From an uncultured Bacteroidia bacterium (lineage in GTDB: Bacteria; Bacteroidota; Bacteroidia; J057; CALLMJ01), in the NCBI GenBank assembly GCA_938005475.1, contig CALLNY010000064.1, positions 1 through 64,000 on the forward strand: 64,000 nucleotides of DNA, in the 5' to 3' direction. Position 1 is the stretch's first letter. Every line of letters begins with the position of its first letter. Under the pieces are notes generated by a model. The model was not told the origin of the DNA and did not search any database. It saw only the letters and a program-made list of their open reading frames with translations. The translations under genes were made by a program, and so were the position numbers. Positions 39,942-50,039 of the stretch are shown in pieces.

Positions 39942-40997
39942 ATGTTTACGTTTAGGAAAAATGTTTTATTGACTTTTTTAATTTCAGTTTTACTTACTGC
40001 TTGTCGCCAAGTAAAGCAAGAAAAACAAAATTTAAATATTAAAGACGAGAAACAAGAAGTATTACAAAAACGTTTAAAAGGTTTAAATGAGTTGTTATCA
40101 AAAAATCCTGCGGATGCATCTCTTTTAGCTGAAAGAGCTAATATCTTTTATTTACTCGGTGACTCCTTAAATTGTTTTCTAGATATTCAAAAATCCATTG
40201 AATTAAAACCAAACGACGCTGATTTTTTGTATTTAAAAGGTTTTTATGCTTATAATTTCGATTTAATAGATACTGCTTTGTTTTGGTTGAAACGTTCCTA
40301 TCAAACACTCAATCAAAATCCAGATGTAATGTATTATATTGGAAATTGTTATTTTATAAAAAAAGAATGGACAAAAGCCAAAGAATGGTATCAAAAAAGT
40401 TTAGAAAAAGAAGAAAATCCTAACTATTATCATGCACTTGCACTTACTTATTATAAAGAAAATCAACTTGCTTTTACAGAACAAAATTTAATTAAAGCTC
40501 TTTTAAAAGATAGTACCCATGCAAAAAGTTTAAGCTTGCTTGCAGAATTGTATATTTATAATTACAAACAATTTAATAAAGCTAATAAATATATACAAAA
40601 ACTCCTAAAACAAGAAAATATACCTGTTGGCAACTATTTAGAGGGAAGTTTATATTTTCAAAAAGCTCTATTAGTTCAAGATACTATTGAGAAAGAGGGA
40701 TTGTTACGGCTTGCTATTGATTGTTACTCAAAGGCTATTAAAAAAGACCCCTTCTATACTACGGCTTTTTATGACAGAGGTTATGCCTTTTTTCTCTTAA
40801 AGCGATATGATTTAGCAAGTCAAAGTTTTGAAGAAGTTTTAAAACAAAATCCTAAAGATTATAGAGCTGCATTTATGCTAGGTTCCATCGCTGAGTATTA
40901 TGATGACAAAGAGCTTGCTAAAAAGTTCTATCAATTAGCGCTATCATTGAATCCTCAATTTGAAGATGCCAAACAAGCTTTATTAGAATTGAAGTAA
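39942..40997 (+). CDS. TPR-repeat lipoprotein
   Basis: LLTACRQ lipobox; TPR motifs (LYYIGNCYFIKKEWTKAKEWYQKSLEKEENPNYYHALALTYYKE). Confidence 0.75.
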   Translation: MFTFRKNVLLTFLISVLLTACRQVKQEKQNLNIKDEKQEVLQKRLKGLNELLSKNPADASLLAERANIFYLLGDSLNCFLDIQKSIELKPNDADFLYLKGFYAYNFDLIDTALFWLKRSYQTLNQNPDVMYYIGNCYFIKKEWTKAKEWYQKSLEKEENPNYYHALALTYYKENQLAFTEQNLIKALLKDSTHAKSLSLLAELYIYNYKQFNKANKYIQKLLKQENIPVGNYLEGSLYFQKALLVQDTIEKEGLLRLAIDCYSKAIKKDPFYTTAFYDRGYAFFLLKRYDLASQSFEEVLKQNPKDYRAAFMLGSIAEYYDDKELAKKFYQLALSLNPQFEDAKQALLELK

Positions 40998-41025
40998 TTC
41001 ATATCCTAAAATTTTCTTCAATAAA

Positions 41026-42051
41026 TTATACTATTATACTTTGCAAAGTCTGCTCAATAGTTGATAAGCTCAATTTTTTTAACTCAAACTTACCCAATTT
41101 ACTGATGATAGGCATTACGATTTCTGTTGATTGTTTCTTTTTATCTTGTTTTAAATAAAATAACCATTTACTGGGGGGCAGAGCATGGATGTTAATAGGA
41201 ATTTGAGAAAGATAAAATTGTATTTTCTTTACCAATTCAAGGAAAACAGTTTCATTTACTAATTCTAAATGCTTAAAAACCAACATCTCTAAATACATTC
41301 CCCAGAATACAGCCTCCCCATGAAGTATATCTATACGATTATTAAGACAATAAGCTTCTAACGCGTGACCGATAGTATGACCAAAGTTTAATGCTTTTCG
41401 TATATTGATTTCATAAGGGTCCTTTTGTGCAAAGAAACGCTTTATTTTAACGGAATTGTAAATTGATTTTATGTTTATTTCTTGGATTTCTTTAAGATGT
41501 TTTTTGGTATGTATTACAGCATGTTTAAACATTTCAGCTTTTCCCGCCAGAATTTGTCTTTGAGGGAGTGTTTGGAGAAATTCAGGACAAATCAAAACTT
41601 TTTTGGGGGGATAGAAAGCGCCTAATATGTTTTTAGTGTTCAAGAAATCAATAGCTGTTTTTGCGCCCACAGAAGAATCTACCATAGCAAGCAAAGTAGT
41701 TGGGATTTGAAGGTAAGGTAAACCTCTTAAATACGTTGCGGCAGCAAAACCTCCCATATCTCCAACTACTCCCCCACCCCAACAAATTACTAAGGTCTGC
41801 CTATCTATTTCATTACCATAAAAAAATTTCCATATTGCTTGAAGTGTATCCAAATTTTTATGAATTTCCCCTGAGGGAACAATAAAACATGGATATTCCT
41901 GCACCCAATCTAAAAAACTTTGCCATAAACTATAAAAATTTTCATCTATTAAAAAAACTACATTCTTGAGCCATTGTTCTTTTAATTCTTGAAACAATAT
42001 TTCTTTATGCTCATAGAATTGAATGTCATAAAGTTTGGTATACAAAATCAT
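41026..42051 (-). CDS. aroB: 3-dehydroquinate synthase
   Basis: WGGGVVGDMGGFAAATYLRGLPYLQIPTTLLAMVDSSVGAKTAID...KNILGAFYPPKKV...LNFGHTIGHALEA. Confidence 0.95.
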   Translation of the reverse strand: MILYTKLYDIQFYEHKEILFQELKEQWLKNVVFLIDENFYSLWQSFLDWVQEYPCFIVPSGEIHKNLDTLQAIWKFFYGNEIDRQTLVICWGGGVVGDMGGFAAATYLRGLPYLQIPTTLLAMVDSSVGAKTAIDFLNTKNILGAFYPPKKVLICPEFLQTLPQRQILAGKAEMFKHAVIHTKKHLKEIQEINIKSIYNSVKIKRFFAQKDPYEINIRKALNFGHTIGHALEAYCLNNRIDILHGEAVFWGMYLEMLVFKHLELVNETVFLELVKKIQFYLSQIPINIHALPPSKWLFYLKQDKKKQSTEIVMPIISKLGKFELKKLSLSTIEQTLQSIIV

Positions 42052-42845
42052 AATGGTTGTTCTTTGAATATGCCCGCACCAAATAAAGCAAAATCAAATT
42101 TAACAGGATCTTGATTATCAATCCATTTTAAGGTTTTAGTGAGTTCTAAAACCGCTTTAAAGTCATTAGATTTACGTTGTAATAACCCCCATTCTCTTGC
42201 AACAGTAGCCGTATGTATATCTAACGGAACTAGTAATTGAGAAGGGGAAATTCCTTGCCAAATACCAAAGTCTACGCCTCTATCATCCTTTCTGACCATC
42301 CAACGAAGATACATATTGATACGTTTTGCGGCAGACCCCTTTTCTATATCAGGGAAAAAACGATAGGTTCTTGGTAGTAAATCATTGCAAATAAAATAAT
42401 TACGAAATGCGATAATACCGTTACCTACATGTTCATCTTGTGGTAAAACATTTTTTTCAAATAAATACCTCAAAGAGCTATTAGATTGATATAATTTTTG
42501 TAAAATTTTAAGTATAGACATCAAATCTTCATGATTGAAAGTTCGGTAAACAAATTTTTGAAAAATCAATAAATCATGAGCTTTAAAATTTAAGATAAAA
42601 TCGTAAGGAGCATCCTCCATGAAGTGCATCATTTTTCTACCAGCTTTGATAACATTTTGACGTTTGCCCCATGTAATTAAAGCTACTAAAAATGCACTAA
42701 TTTCAATATCTCTCGGGTCAGCATAACGGTGTGGAACAGCAATAGGGTCGTTCTCAATGAATTCATAGCGGTTATAATAATTATAGAAACGAATCAATTT
42801 AGGAATAATTTGTTGTAAGAAAGGACTAAAACTCGGGGGATTCAT
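42048..42845 (-). CDS. TIGR02757/DUF2400 family protein
   Basis: DPRDIEISAFLVALITWGKRQNVIKAGRKMM...RKDDRGVDFGIWQGISPSQLLVPLDIHTATVAREWGLL. Confidence 0.85.
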   Translation of the reverse strand: MNPPSFSPFLQQIIPKLIRFYNYYNRYEFIENDPIAVPHRYADPRDIEISAFLVALITWGKRQNVIKAGRKMMHFMEDAPYDFILNFKAHDLLIFQKFVYRTFNHEDLMSILKILQKLYQSNSSLRYLFEKNVLPQDEHVGNGIIAFRNYFICNDLLPRTYRFFPDIEKGSAAKRINMYLRWMVRKDDRGVDFGIWQGISPSQLLVPLDIHTATVAREWGLLQRKSNDFKAVLELTKTLKWIDNQDPVKFDFALFGAGIFKEQPL

Positions 42846-43815
42846 TATAAATTACTTGTAAGAGCGTTTGTCCAACTGCTTTCAGTGTATTTTTGTCGAT
42901 GATTTCTAAATTATCGCCATGGGTATGCCACTGTTCAAAAAAGTGATCTTTTGAGATATCTTTATGAATAATATCAATCGTAGGAATACCTGCGATTTTG
43001 TTGATGTAGTAATGATCATCAATGATGGGAGCGGACTGCTGGAAAAGAAAATAGGCGCCGTAGCCGATTTGATGAGCTGTTTGCCATACTTTATCTAAGA
43101 CTCCTTTTGCATATCTAATAGAAACTCCTTCCTGCGGAAATTGAGCATTTTGGGCTCCCACCATATCTAAATTGATACCATAACTTGCCTGATAGTTCGT
43201 AGGATAAGGATTTTTAGCCCAGTATTGTGAACCTAGGCAGTAAGAATCTTCTACTTCGGAATTGCCCATATCTTCCAAATCCCAAAAAAAAATATCTATT
43301 CCCACCTGCGTAGGATTATTTTGGAGATGTCTTGCGATTTCTAATAAAACTGCCACACCAGATGCGGCATCATTCGCTCCTGGAATAGGTTTTGATTGGT
43401 CTATACTATCTTCATCAGCAAAGGGACGTGTATCCCAATGGGCAGATAACATAACACGTTTGGGCTTCTCAAGAAAAAATTGTGCTATAATATTTGAAAT
43501 TTCAATTTCTTTACCATTATAAGTTCTTAATTTAGCTTTTTGTACGTATACTTTTGCTCCGTAAGATTCTAATTTTTCAATAATCCAATCTCGACAGTTT
43601 TGATGTTGAAGAGTACCTGGCACACGAGGACCAAAAGCTAATTGCTTTACAATAAATTCATAAGAACTGTCCTGATGAAATTCAGGTGCTTGAACCAAAG
43701 TCATTTTATTATTTTGATTATTTTGGGTTATGGAGCTATTTTCTGGAGAAGGTTTGCAAGCGAATAAAACCCACTCCATGAACCAGACTGTCCATAAAAA
43801 AGAAAATTTATTCAT
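42826..43815 (-). CDS. M28-family glutaminyl-peptide cyclotransferase-like lipoprotein
   Basis: AHWDTRPFADEDSIDQSKPIPGANDAASGVAVLLEIARHL...GIDIFFWDLEDMGNSEVEDSYCLGSQYWA...YGINLDMVGAQNAQF...IDDHYYINKIAGIPTIDII. Confidence 0.8.
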   Translation of the reverse strand: MNKFSFLWTVWFMEWVLFACKPSPENSSITQNNQNNKMTLVQAPEFHQDSSYEFIVKQLAFGPRVPGTLQHQNCRDWIIEKLESYGAKVYVQKAKLRTYNGKEIEISNIIAQFFLEKPKRVMLSAHWDTRPFADEDSIDQSKPIPGANDAASGVAVLLEIARHLQNNPTQVGIDIFFWDLEDMGNSEVEDSYCLGSQYWAKNPYPTNYQASYGINLDMVGAQNAQFPQEGVSIRYAKGVLDKVWQTAHQIGYGAYFLFQQSAPIIDDHYYINKIAGIPTIDIIHKDISKDHFFEQWHTHGDNLEIIDKNTLKAVGQTLLQVIYNESPEF

Positions 43816-43824
43816 ATTATGCCT

Positions 43825-43832
43825 CAAAAATA
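43825..43832 (-). promoter_or_regulatory. -7 box TATTTTTG, 9 nt before ATG of the M28 gene
   Basis: TAnnTTTG on minus strand. Confidence 0.5.
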
Positions 43833-43864
43833 CAAATTTATTTTGAACTAAAAAAAATCGTTTA

Positions 43865-43872
43865 TAGGTTTG
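43865..43872 (+). promoter_or_regulatory. -7 box TAGGTTTG, 8 nt before ATG of the thioesterase gene
   Basis: TAnnTTTG on plus strand. Confidence 0.5.
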
Positions 43873-43880
43873 CATGCTGT

Positions 43881-44399
43881 ATGAAATCAAAATTTTGTAA
43901 GGATAGTCTTGCTACGATGACAGAGATTGTCCTTCCAAATGATACAAACACTTTAGGAAACTTAATGGGAGGACGTTTGATGCATCTCATGGACATTGTA
44001 GGAGCAATAGCCGCTCAAAGACATAGCAACCGCACTGTCGTAACTGCAGGCGTAGATTCCATTGATTTTAAATCTTCTGTACGTTTGGGAGAAATAGTAA
44101 ACTTAAGGGCTTTTGTATCTCGTGCATTTAATAGTTCGATGGAAGTATTCATAGAGGTTTATGCAGAAAACACACAAACTAGTGATAAAAGGCTCTGTAA
44201 TCGTGCATTTTTTACGTTTGTGGCAGTAGACCAGTCTGGTAATCCAATACCTGTAAACCCTGTCATCCCTGAATCAGAAGAGGAAAAAGAAATGTACGAA
44301 GGTGCTTTGAGAAGAAGAGAACTACGCCTGCTTTTAGCAGGTAGAATTAAACTTGAAGATGCAAAATCTTTACACGATATTTTGATTGTAAAAAGTTAA
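43881..44399 (+). CDS. Acyl-CoA thioesterase (hotdog fold)
   Basis: MTEIVLPNDTNTLGNLMGGRLMHLMDIVGAIAAQRHSNRTVVTAGVDSIDFKSSVRLGEIV. Confidence 0.9.
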   Translation: MKSKFCKDSLATMTEIVLPNDTNTLGNLMGGRLMHLMDIVGAIAAQRHSNRTVVTAGVDSIDFKSSVRLGEIVNLRAFVSRAFNSSMEVFIEVYAENTQTSDKRLCNRAFFTFVAVDQSGNPIPVNPVIPESEEEKEMYEGALRRRELRLLLAGRIKLEDAKSLHDILIVKS

Positions 44400-45595
44400 T
44401 TTTTCAAGAAAAAATCTAAATATTTCTGTGCTACGGTTTCTAAATTGATTGCTTTTAAGATACGTTCTTGGGCTTTTTTTCCCATAATCTCCGCTTGATG
44501 GGGATTTTTTATAAAAAATTCCATGTAATTTTTTAATTCATAAAGATTTTGATAGATAAACCCAGTTTCGTTAGGGATGACTAAATCTTTTTCGGTGCCA
44601 TCAGCGTAAGTACAAATAACAGGTTTAGCAAACGTCATAGCATCATTGATAGCAAGCCCACCCGCCCCAGTAAGTACAAAAACATCACTTAACTTAAATT
44701 GCTCTGCAAGTAGATTGTAATCATAAATACCACCCGTAAAAATTACCTTTTTTTGTAAATCAAGAGATTTAGTCATTTGTTTTAAATGCTCCCATTCAGG
44801 ACCCTCCCCCACAATCACAAGTTCAATAGTATGATAATAAAGACATAATTCATAAAAAACATGTATAAGTTTATCCACATGCTTCCATTTTACAAGCCTG
44901 CCTACAAAAATGAAACGAAATTTTTCCTTTGGAGGATTAGGTTGATTTTTTGCCCATTCATATGCTTGTAAAAGTTTTGAAGTATCCCCAGAATTATAAG
45001 TGACAATAATATTTTGAGGATTTACTCCATATGAAGATAATATCTCGGGAGCATCAGATAAATAACAAAAATGGAATTCAACTGAATTAAAAAGAAATCT
45101 GTTGATTTCCTTTAAAATAAAAAAATGGATTTTTTGTTTCCATGTATTTGCTTTTTTTATGTTCATAGATTCATCAAAAATACCGTTCTCTTTGTAGTAC
45201 TTCATAGCCTCTTGGTATTTAGGTACTTGATAAGGAATATGCTTCAATCCCCAACGTATTTGATGCTTTCTCATAAAGTTTCGTAAAGAAAAATTGAAAG
45301 CAATTTGAATCACATAAGGCCAGCACGTTATAAAAAAATTAGGTTTTAACGCTTTTATGGTTTGTTCTAATCCTATTAAAATTTCTTTTTGGGTGAACCA
45401 ATGGTTTTTGGATGGAAGCCTTATAATATTAAAATTTGCATTTGAATAGTTTTCGTGTACATTTTTTCCTTTGGTAATATTGCTATTTTCTGGAAGGATG
45501 ATGGTTAGGTCGGTTTTTTGTGCAATTATATTTAACAGCGCAATTAAGTAGGGAGGTAATGCATAAAATGTAAAAACCACCTTAATTCTATTCAT
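44396..45595 (-). CDS. Glycosyltransferase family 4 (GT-B)
   Basis: KFRFIFVGRLVKWKHVDKLIHVF...LVIVGEGPEWEHLKQM...DVFVLTGAGGLAINDAMTFAKPVICT. Confidence 0.85.
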   Translation of the reverse strand: MNRIKVVFTFYALPPYLIALLNIIAQKTDLTIILPENSNITKGKNVHENYSNANFNIIRLPSKNHWFTQKEILIGLEQTIKALKPNFFITCWPYVIQIAFNFSLRNFMRKHQIRWGLKHIPYQVPKYQEAMKYYKENGIFDESMNIKKANTWKQKIHFFILKEINRFLFNSVEFHFCYLSDAPEILSSYGVNPQNIIVTYNSGDTSKLLQAYEWAKNQPNPPKEKFRFIFVGRLVKWKHVDKLIHVFYELCLYYHTIELVIVGEGPEWEHLKQMTKSLDLQKKVIFTGGIYDYNLLAEQFKLSDVFVLTGAGGLAINDAMTFAKPVICTYADGTEKDLVIPNETGFIYQNLYELKNYMEFFIKNPHQAEIMGKKAQERILKAINLETVAQKYLDFFLKN

Positions 45596-48263
45596 TCGTT
45601 CTTTTCAATTCTTTATAGAAGAAATAAACAGCAAAAATCAACAATAAAATTAATATTCCTGAACCTATGTAAGATAAGGTTTCTCCAATCTTGACATCAT
45701 CAGGTTCGAATTTAAATTCTATAGTATGCTCTCCCTTTGGTACATTAAGCCCACGCAAAACAAAATTAGTATGTAAGATAGGTACTTCTTTTCCATCAAT
45801 AAAAGCTTTCCAACCTCGATTGTAGAACACTTCGGAGAAAACCGCGAAACGGTCTTCATTCGCCTTTGACTTGTATTTAAGATAGTTATTATCAAATACT
45901 TGAACTTCTATTACTTCAGAACTATCTATGGGCGCATTAGAATAGGTTTGTAACAAAGCTTTGTCTTTACGCTCAATAACCGCATGGGTTCGTGTATTTA
46001 AGTATGTTAGGGTGTCAAGCGCTTCATCAGGAGTATTTACTTGTATAACTTGATTCACAAACCAAGCAGGACCATTGTTCAGGGTATTTAAATAAACTAC
46101 TTCGCCATCTTGCATTTTTTGTAGTGCTAAATACTGTGGTGAATTTAGAGGTTTTGTGGTAATTAAATATTTAGTATTCAACATGTTAATGACGTTAGGA
46201 TTTAAAGTCCCTGCTAAATGTTTTTCAATCATTTGTTGATAACGCTTGATTTTAGCGGCATTATAACCGCCGATAGAACGTAAATGATAAACAGTTCTAC
46301 CATCGTTAAAAGGATTTCTATCTAATGGAAAAACTCTATAGTAAGATTTATCATTTTGTAATAAATATTCATCCGCTTCACGAGCCTGAAAGTTCATATG
46401 ATACTCTTTTTTAAGAGAATAAGAATCATCGTTTAGATATCTTCTACTTAAAGTGTAAAGGTCAATAAAAGATAAAATAACAAAAGCAATCATGACCATT
46501 ATGGTGTTCTGGATAGAACCTTTAATGTAAGCCCATAATATTCCACCAAAAGCTAACAAAAAAAATAAACTTCTTAAAGCATCACTACGCATCATAGCCT
46601 CTCTATCCTCAAATAAGGCATTCATAATGCTATCCACAAGAGTTTTATTGTTTTGGCTCATTCCCATTAACTGACTTCGAAACTCGTTGTCTTGAACATT
46701 TGTAAATTCATATAAGATATTAGGAACTAACCACAAAATAGCAATAATCACAATAGGAACACCAAAGGCAAAGTATAATTTTTTAAGTTTTTCTTCTTGT
46801 GAGAGCGAATTGTTATGAAGGAATGCCATAAGCCCCCAGATTGCTAAAACAGGCAAAGCGAGTTGTGCAATGACTAACATTGAAGAGGGAACACGGAATT
46901 TGTTGTAAAGAGGAAGATAGTCAAAAAATAAATCTTTAAAACGATAGGATTCACCAGGTTCTCCTGCTAATAGGAAAACTATCAAAGCACCCCCAAGTCC
47001 AACAATCGTTCCATAAGTATCTGCATTTATAGATAAACTTTTAGGTTTATAATAAGCAATAGCAGGCAAAGCTAAAATAATTAAAGATTCTAGCACCGAA
47101 AAACTATTCTTTCCTAGAGCAAGTAAAAATGAGAGTAAAATAGCATATAGTAATGCAAATTTTAAGCCAGAGGGCACTACGTATAAAGCTAAAATAGCTA
47201 ATGCGATGGTAATAATACCGCTGTAATAAGGTCCAGAAGTAAAGGACTGGTCTCCCCAGTAGGTAGGCCAACGTTTAAGAATTTCTAATGCATTAGGTGT
47301 AATTTGGCTTAACACTTTATAGGAGGCAGAATTTTTTCCTAATTCTGAACTTGAAGCACCGCCTAGCGCATGGGGAATAAGAAAAGTGGTAAGTTCTACT
47401 CTCCCTTGAGACCATGAATAAGCATAATCTTTATCTAATCCCCCAGATTTAAGTTCTTCTTTAGTACTAGCTAATTCGGACGGACCACGTATAGAAAGTT
47501 TTTGATATTGATAAAGGGGATAAAGGTTATTGGCGTTAATGATTATCGATAGAATACTTACCAAGAATGCTAGACCACTTGCCATCAAAAATTGTTTTAT
47601 TTCCTTATTACAAAAGGCTTGGTAAGCAAAATATGTGACAATAGGGATAACAACAAACAACAGATAATAAGTCATTTGGACGTGAGCGGCATATACTTCA
47701 AGCCCAAGTGTAACAAGCAAAAATAAAGAACCTAAAAGCCAACGTTTTTGGTACAACCACACTAATCCTGCAATAACACCAGGTGCATACATCAAGGCAT
47801 ATATCTTTTGATAATGCCCTGCTTCCATGATAAGAATATGATAAGTAGTTAGACCATAGGATATTGCGCCGCCTATACATATCCACGAGGCAATATTCAA
47901 CGAACGACCTAAAAAGAAAAATAAGGTCATACCTAGAAATAAAATTCCAATCGGGTGTGGTAAGCCTAAATCTAAACCTATCTTTAAATATTGAATAAGA
48001 TTACCTGAATAATTAGTAGAAATCGTGTAAGAAGGCATTCCGCTGAACATGGTAGTACTCCAGTAGGGCTCTTCACCATTATGATTTTTACGAAAGTCTT
48101 CTATGTTTTTACTCATTCCTTGAACCAATATCGTATCGGATTGCTGAAGCACTTTCTTGTTAAGTAAGGGTCTGAAATAAAAGAGTGCTATAACAAAAAA
48201 AATAGCTATTGCTAAAAAGGTTTGTTTCGTATCCGTTTTTTTAAAAAAATCTATAATTGTCAT
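45588..48263 (-). CDS. YfhO-family large membrane protein
   Basis: Multiple TM segments; VFSEVFYNRGWKAFIDGKEVPILHTNFVLRGLNVPKGEHTIEFKFEPDDVKIG. Confidence 0.8.
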   Translation of the reverse strand: MTIIDFFKKTDTKQTFLAIAIFFVIALFYFRPLLNKKVLQQSDTILVQGMSKNIEDFRKNHNGEEPYWSTTMFSGMPSYTISTNYSGNLIQYLKIGLDLGLPHPIGILFLGMTLFFFLGRSLNIASWICIGGAISYGLTTYHILIMEAGHYQKIYALMYAPGVIAGLVWLYQKRWLLGSLFLLVTLGLEVYAAHVQMTYYLLFVVIPIVTYFAYQAFCNKEIKQFLMASGLAFLVSILSIIINANNLYPLYQYQKLSIRGPSELASTKEELKSGGLDKDYAYSWSQGRVELTTFLIPHALGGASSSELGKNSASYKVLSQITPNALEILKRWPTYWGDQSFTSGPYYSGIITIALAILALYVVPSGLKFALLYAILLSFLLALGKNSFSVLESLIILALPAIAYYKPKSLSINADTYGTIVGLGGALIVFLLAGEPGESYRFKDLFFDYLPLYNKFRVPSSMLVIAQLALPVLAIWGLMAFLHNNSLSQEEKLKKLYFAFGVPIVIIAILWLVPNILYEFTNVQDNEFRSQLMGMSQNNKTLVDSIMNALFEDREAMMRSDALRSLFFLLAFGGILWAYIKGSIQNTIMVMIAFVILSFIDLYTLSRRYLNDDSYSLKKEYHMNFQAREADEYLLQNDKSYYRVFPLDRNPFNDGRTVYHLRSIGGYNAAKIKRYQQMIEKHLAGTLNPNVINMLNTKYLITTKPLNSPQYLALQKMQDGEVVYLNTLNNGPAWFVNQVIQVNTPDEALDTLTYLNTRTHAVIERKDKALLQTYSNAPIDSSEVIEVQVFDNNYLKYKSKANEDRFAVFSEVFYNRGWKAFIDGKEVPILHTNFVLRGLNVPKGEHTIEFKFEPDDVKIGETLSYIGSGILILLLIFAVYFFYKELKRTNE

Positions 48264-48264
48264 C

Positions 48265-50016
48265 TTACCAAATTTCTAATTGTTGTACTCCGTTTTTTTG
48301 AAATTGAAATAATTTAATGGATTGATTACTATTTGATTGACCAAAGTAGTAATTTTGATTATAGCCTTGAAAAGGTTTTATGGCTTCAAAACTTTGTTTC
48401 CAATTCCTACCATTAGGTTTTTCTGTCAAAGCATAATACAGGATCTCACTGATGTCCATACCTTGATAAAAATTTGAGTTTGGATTTATTTTATATTTCT
48501 GCTGAACGTCAAACAAAATTTTTTCTTTATCTTTAATCCGATTTTGAACATCAAAAAACTGCGTAAAAATCGTAGAAAAGTAAAACCATTTTTTTCCATC
48601 TATACGATTAAAATTACGTATATCATTGATTGTCATTAAAGTAAATGGAACGGTATCGGAACGAGTTATTCGATTAAGCAAAAGTTCAAAATGCTCTTGC
48701 TTTTGTATATTCATAAAAATACCATCAATCAGGTTTAAGGTATCAAAGCAAGCATAAGTAATTGTCTTTAATGAATTTTGCCAATCGCCATGTTCAAAAT
48801 ATTGGATTTTAATGGGGATTTTAGCATTTTCCGTTTCCTTTTGAAAAATTTGGGCAGACTTTTTTCCATCAGGGGTATCATCAAAAATGGCTAGTATGTT
48901 TTTAAATTCCGATTTATTTACTATCCATTTTGCCAAGACGGCAGTCTGATTTGATAAAGTTGCATTTTGTAAGAAAGTGTAATTTTTGTTAGAAACTAAA
49001 TTTTCTGTATTAGCAAAAGGGATAATTTGTAAAATATGGTTCTCTTCACAAAATTGCGATAAAATTTGAGAATTCGAAGCAACTAATTCTCCTACCAATA
49101 CCTGTGGCTGGAAATTCATAAGTTCATTCAGAACATTTTGTTTGATGTAATTACTATCTCTACGAGAATCAAAAGTTTTTAGTATAATTTTTTTAAGATT
49201 AGGAAATTCTTTGTTTTGTAGTCCATACTCTAATCCATAAAGAAATTCTAGTGCATAACGATTTACAATTTTGATAGATTCCACACTGTCACCATATTCA
49301 TTAGCATTCAAAGGTAAAACAACGGCTATTTTTAAAGTATCATAGATAGTCTCTTCGCGAAAAGTTGTTAAATTATTTATAATTATTTTGAGTTTTTTTA
49401 GATTGTCTGTTAAAGGATAGTTTTTTTCAAATTGGTTGATAAGTTCAGAGAGCTTATCATTTTGCTTTTCAAGATAGTATTGATAACCTAACGCTTCTGC
49501 TACCACAGACTTGTATTTGGCTCTCACAACAGGATAGTATTTTTCAAGGAAATAAATGCTAGATGAATACAAAAAATTTTGAATAGCATTTTGGATGTCT
49601 TTTTTCAAAATTTTATTCGAAGCATTTTCTTCTAACTCCATCAGAACATATAGTCCACCTTCGCGTTTTTCAAGTATTTGAAGCATAGAAAGCCCTTTAT
49701 GATAGATTGCTTCTTCTTTGTATTTAGATTCTGGATGTTTATCAATAATTTTTTGGAAGTGATTTATAGCTTCATGGTAATTTTTTTTGTGAAAATAACA
49801 AAGTCCAGCATAAAAGTGAGCGGGATCATGAAAACGAGTTTCATAAAGAACAAATACTTTTTTAAATTCAGTTAAAGCGAAATCATAATTTTGGGCTTCA
49901 AATTCGGAGAAACCGTTTCTGAAGAAAGCTTCGGCTTTTTTTTCGGGAGATTGTGGTTGAGAAAAAAGCAAATCAGAACACCCAGTCAGTAGTAACAAAG
50001 TAAAAAACCATTTCAT
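48265..50016 (-). CDS. TPR lipoprotein with periplasmic-binding-protein-like C-terminal domain (LpoA-like architecture)
   Basis: LLLTGCSDL lipobox; TPR AEAFFRNGFSEFEAQNYDFALTEFKKVF; then LKIAVVLPLNANEYG...QVLVGELVASNSQILSQFCEENHILQIIPFANTE. Confidence 0.75.
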   Translation of the reverse strand: MKWFFTLLLLTGCSDLLFSQPQSPEKKAEAFFRNGFSEFEAQNYDFALTEFKKVFVLYETRFHDPAHFYAGLCYFHKKNYHEAINHFQKIIDKHPESKYKEEAIYHKGLSMLQILEKREGGLYVLMELEENASNKILKKDIQNAIQNFLYSSSIYFLEKYYPVVRAKYKSVVAEALGYQYYLEKQNDKLSELINQFEKNYPLTDNLKKLKIIINNLTTFREETIYDTLKIAVVLPLNANEYGDSVESIKIVNRYALEFLYGLEYGLQNKEFPNLKKIILKTFDSRRDSNYIKQNVLNELMNFQPQVLVGELVASNSQILSQFCEENHILQIIPFANTENLVSNKNYTFLQNATLSNQTAVLAKWIVNKSEFKNILAIFDDTPDGKKSAQIFQKETENAKIPIKIQYFEHGDWQNSLKTITYACFDTLNLIDGIFMNIQKQEHFELLLNRITRSDTVPFTLMTINDIRNFNRIDGKKWFYFSTIFTQFFDVQNRIKDKEKILFDVQQKYKINPNSNFYQGMDISEILYYALTEKPNGRNWKQSFEAIKPFQGYNQNYYFGQSNSNQSIKLFQFQKNGVQQLEIW

Positions 50017-50039
50017 TTTTTTAGCATTGCAAAAATACA

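Noticed and set aside
43816-43890. Track start of the M28 ORF at 43890 overlapping the divergent thioesterase
   Set aside because: The lipoprotein signal MNKFSFLWTVWFMEWVLFACK begins at 43815 and a TAnnTTTG box sits between, so the upstream extension is probably untranslated.
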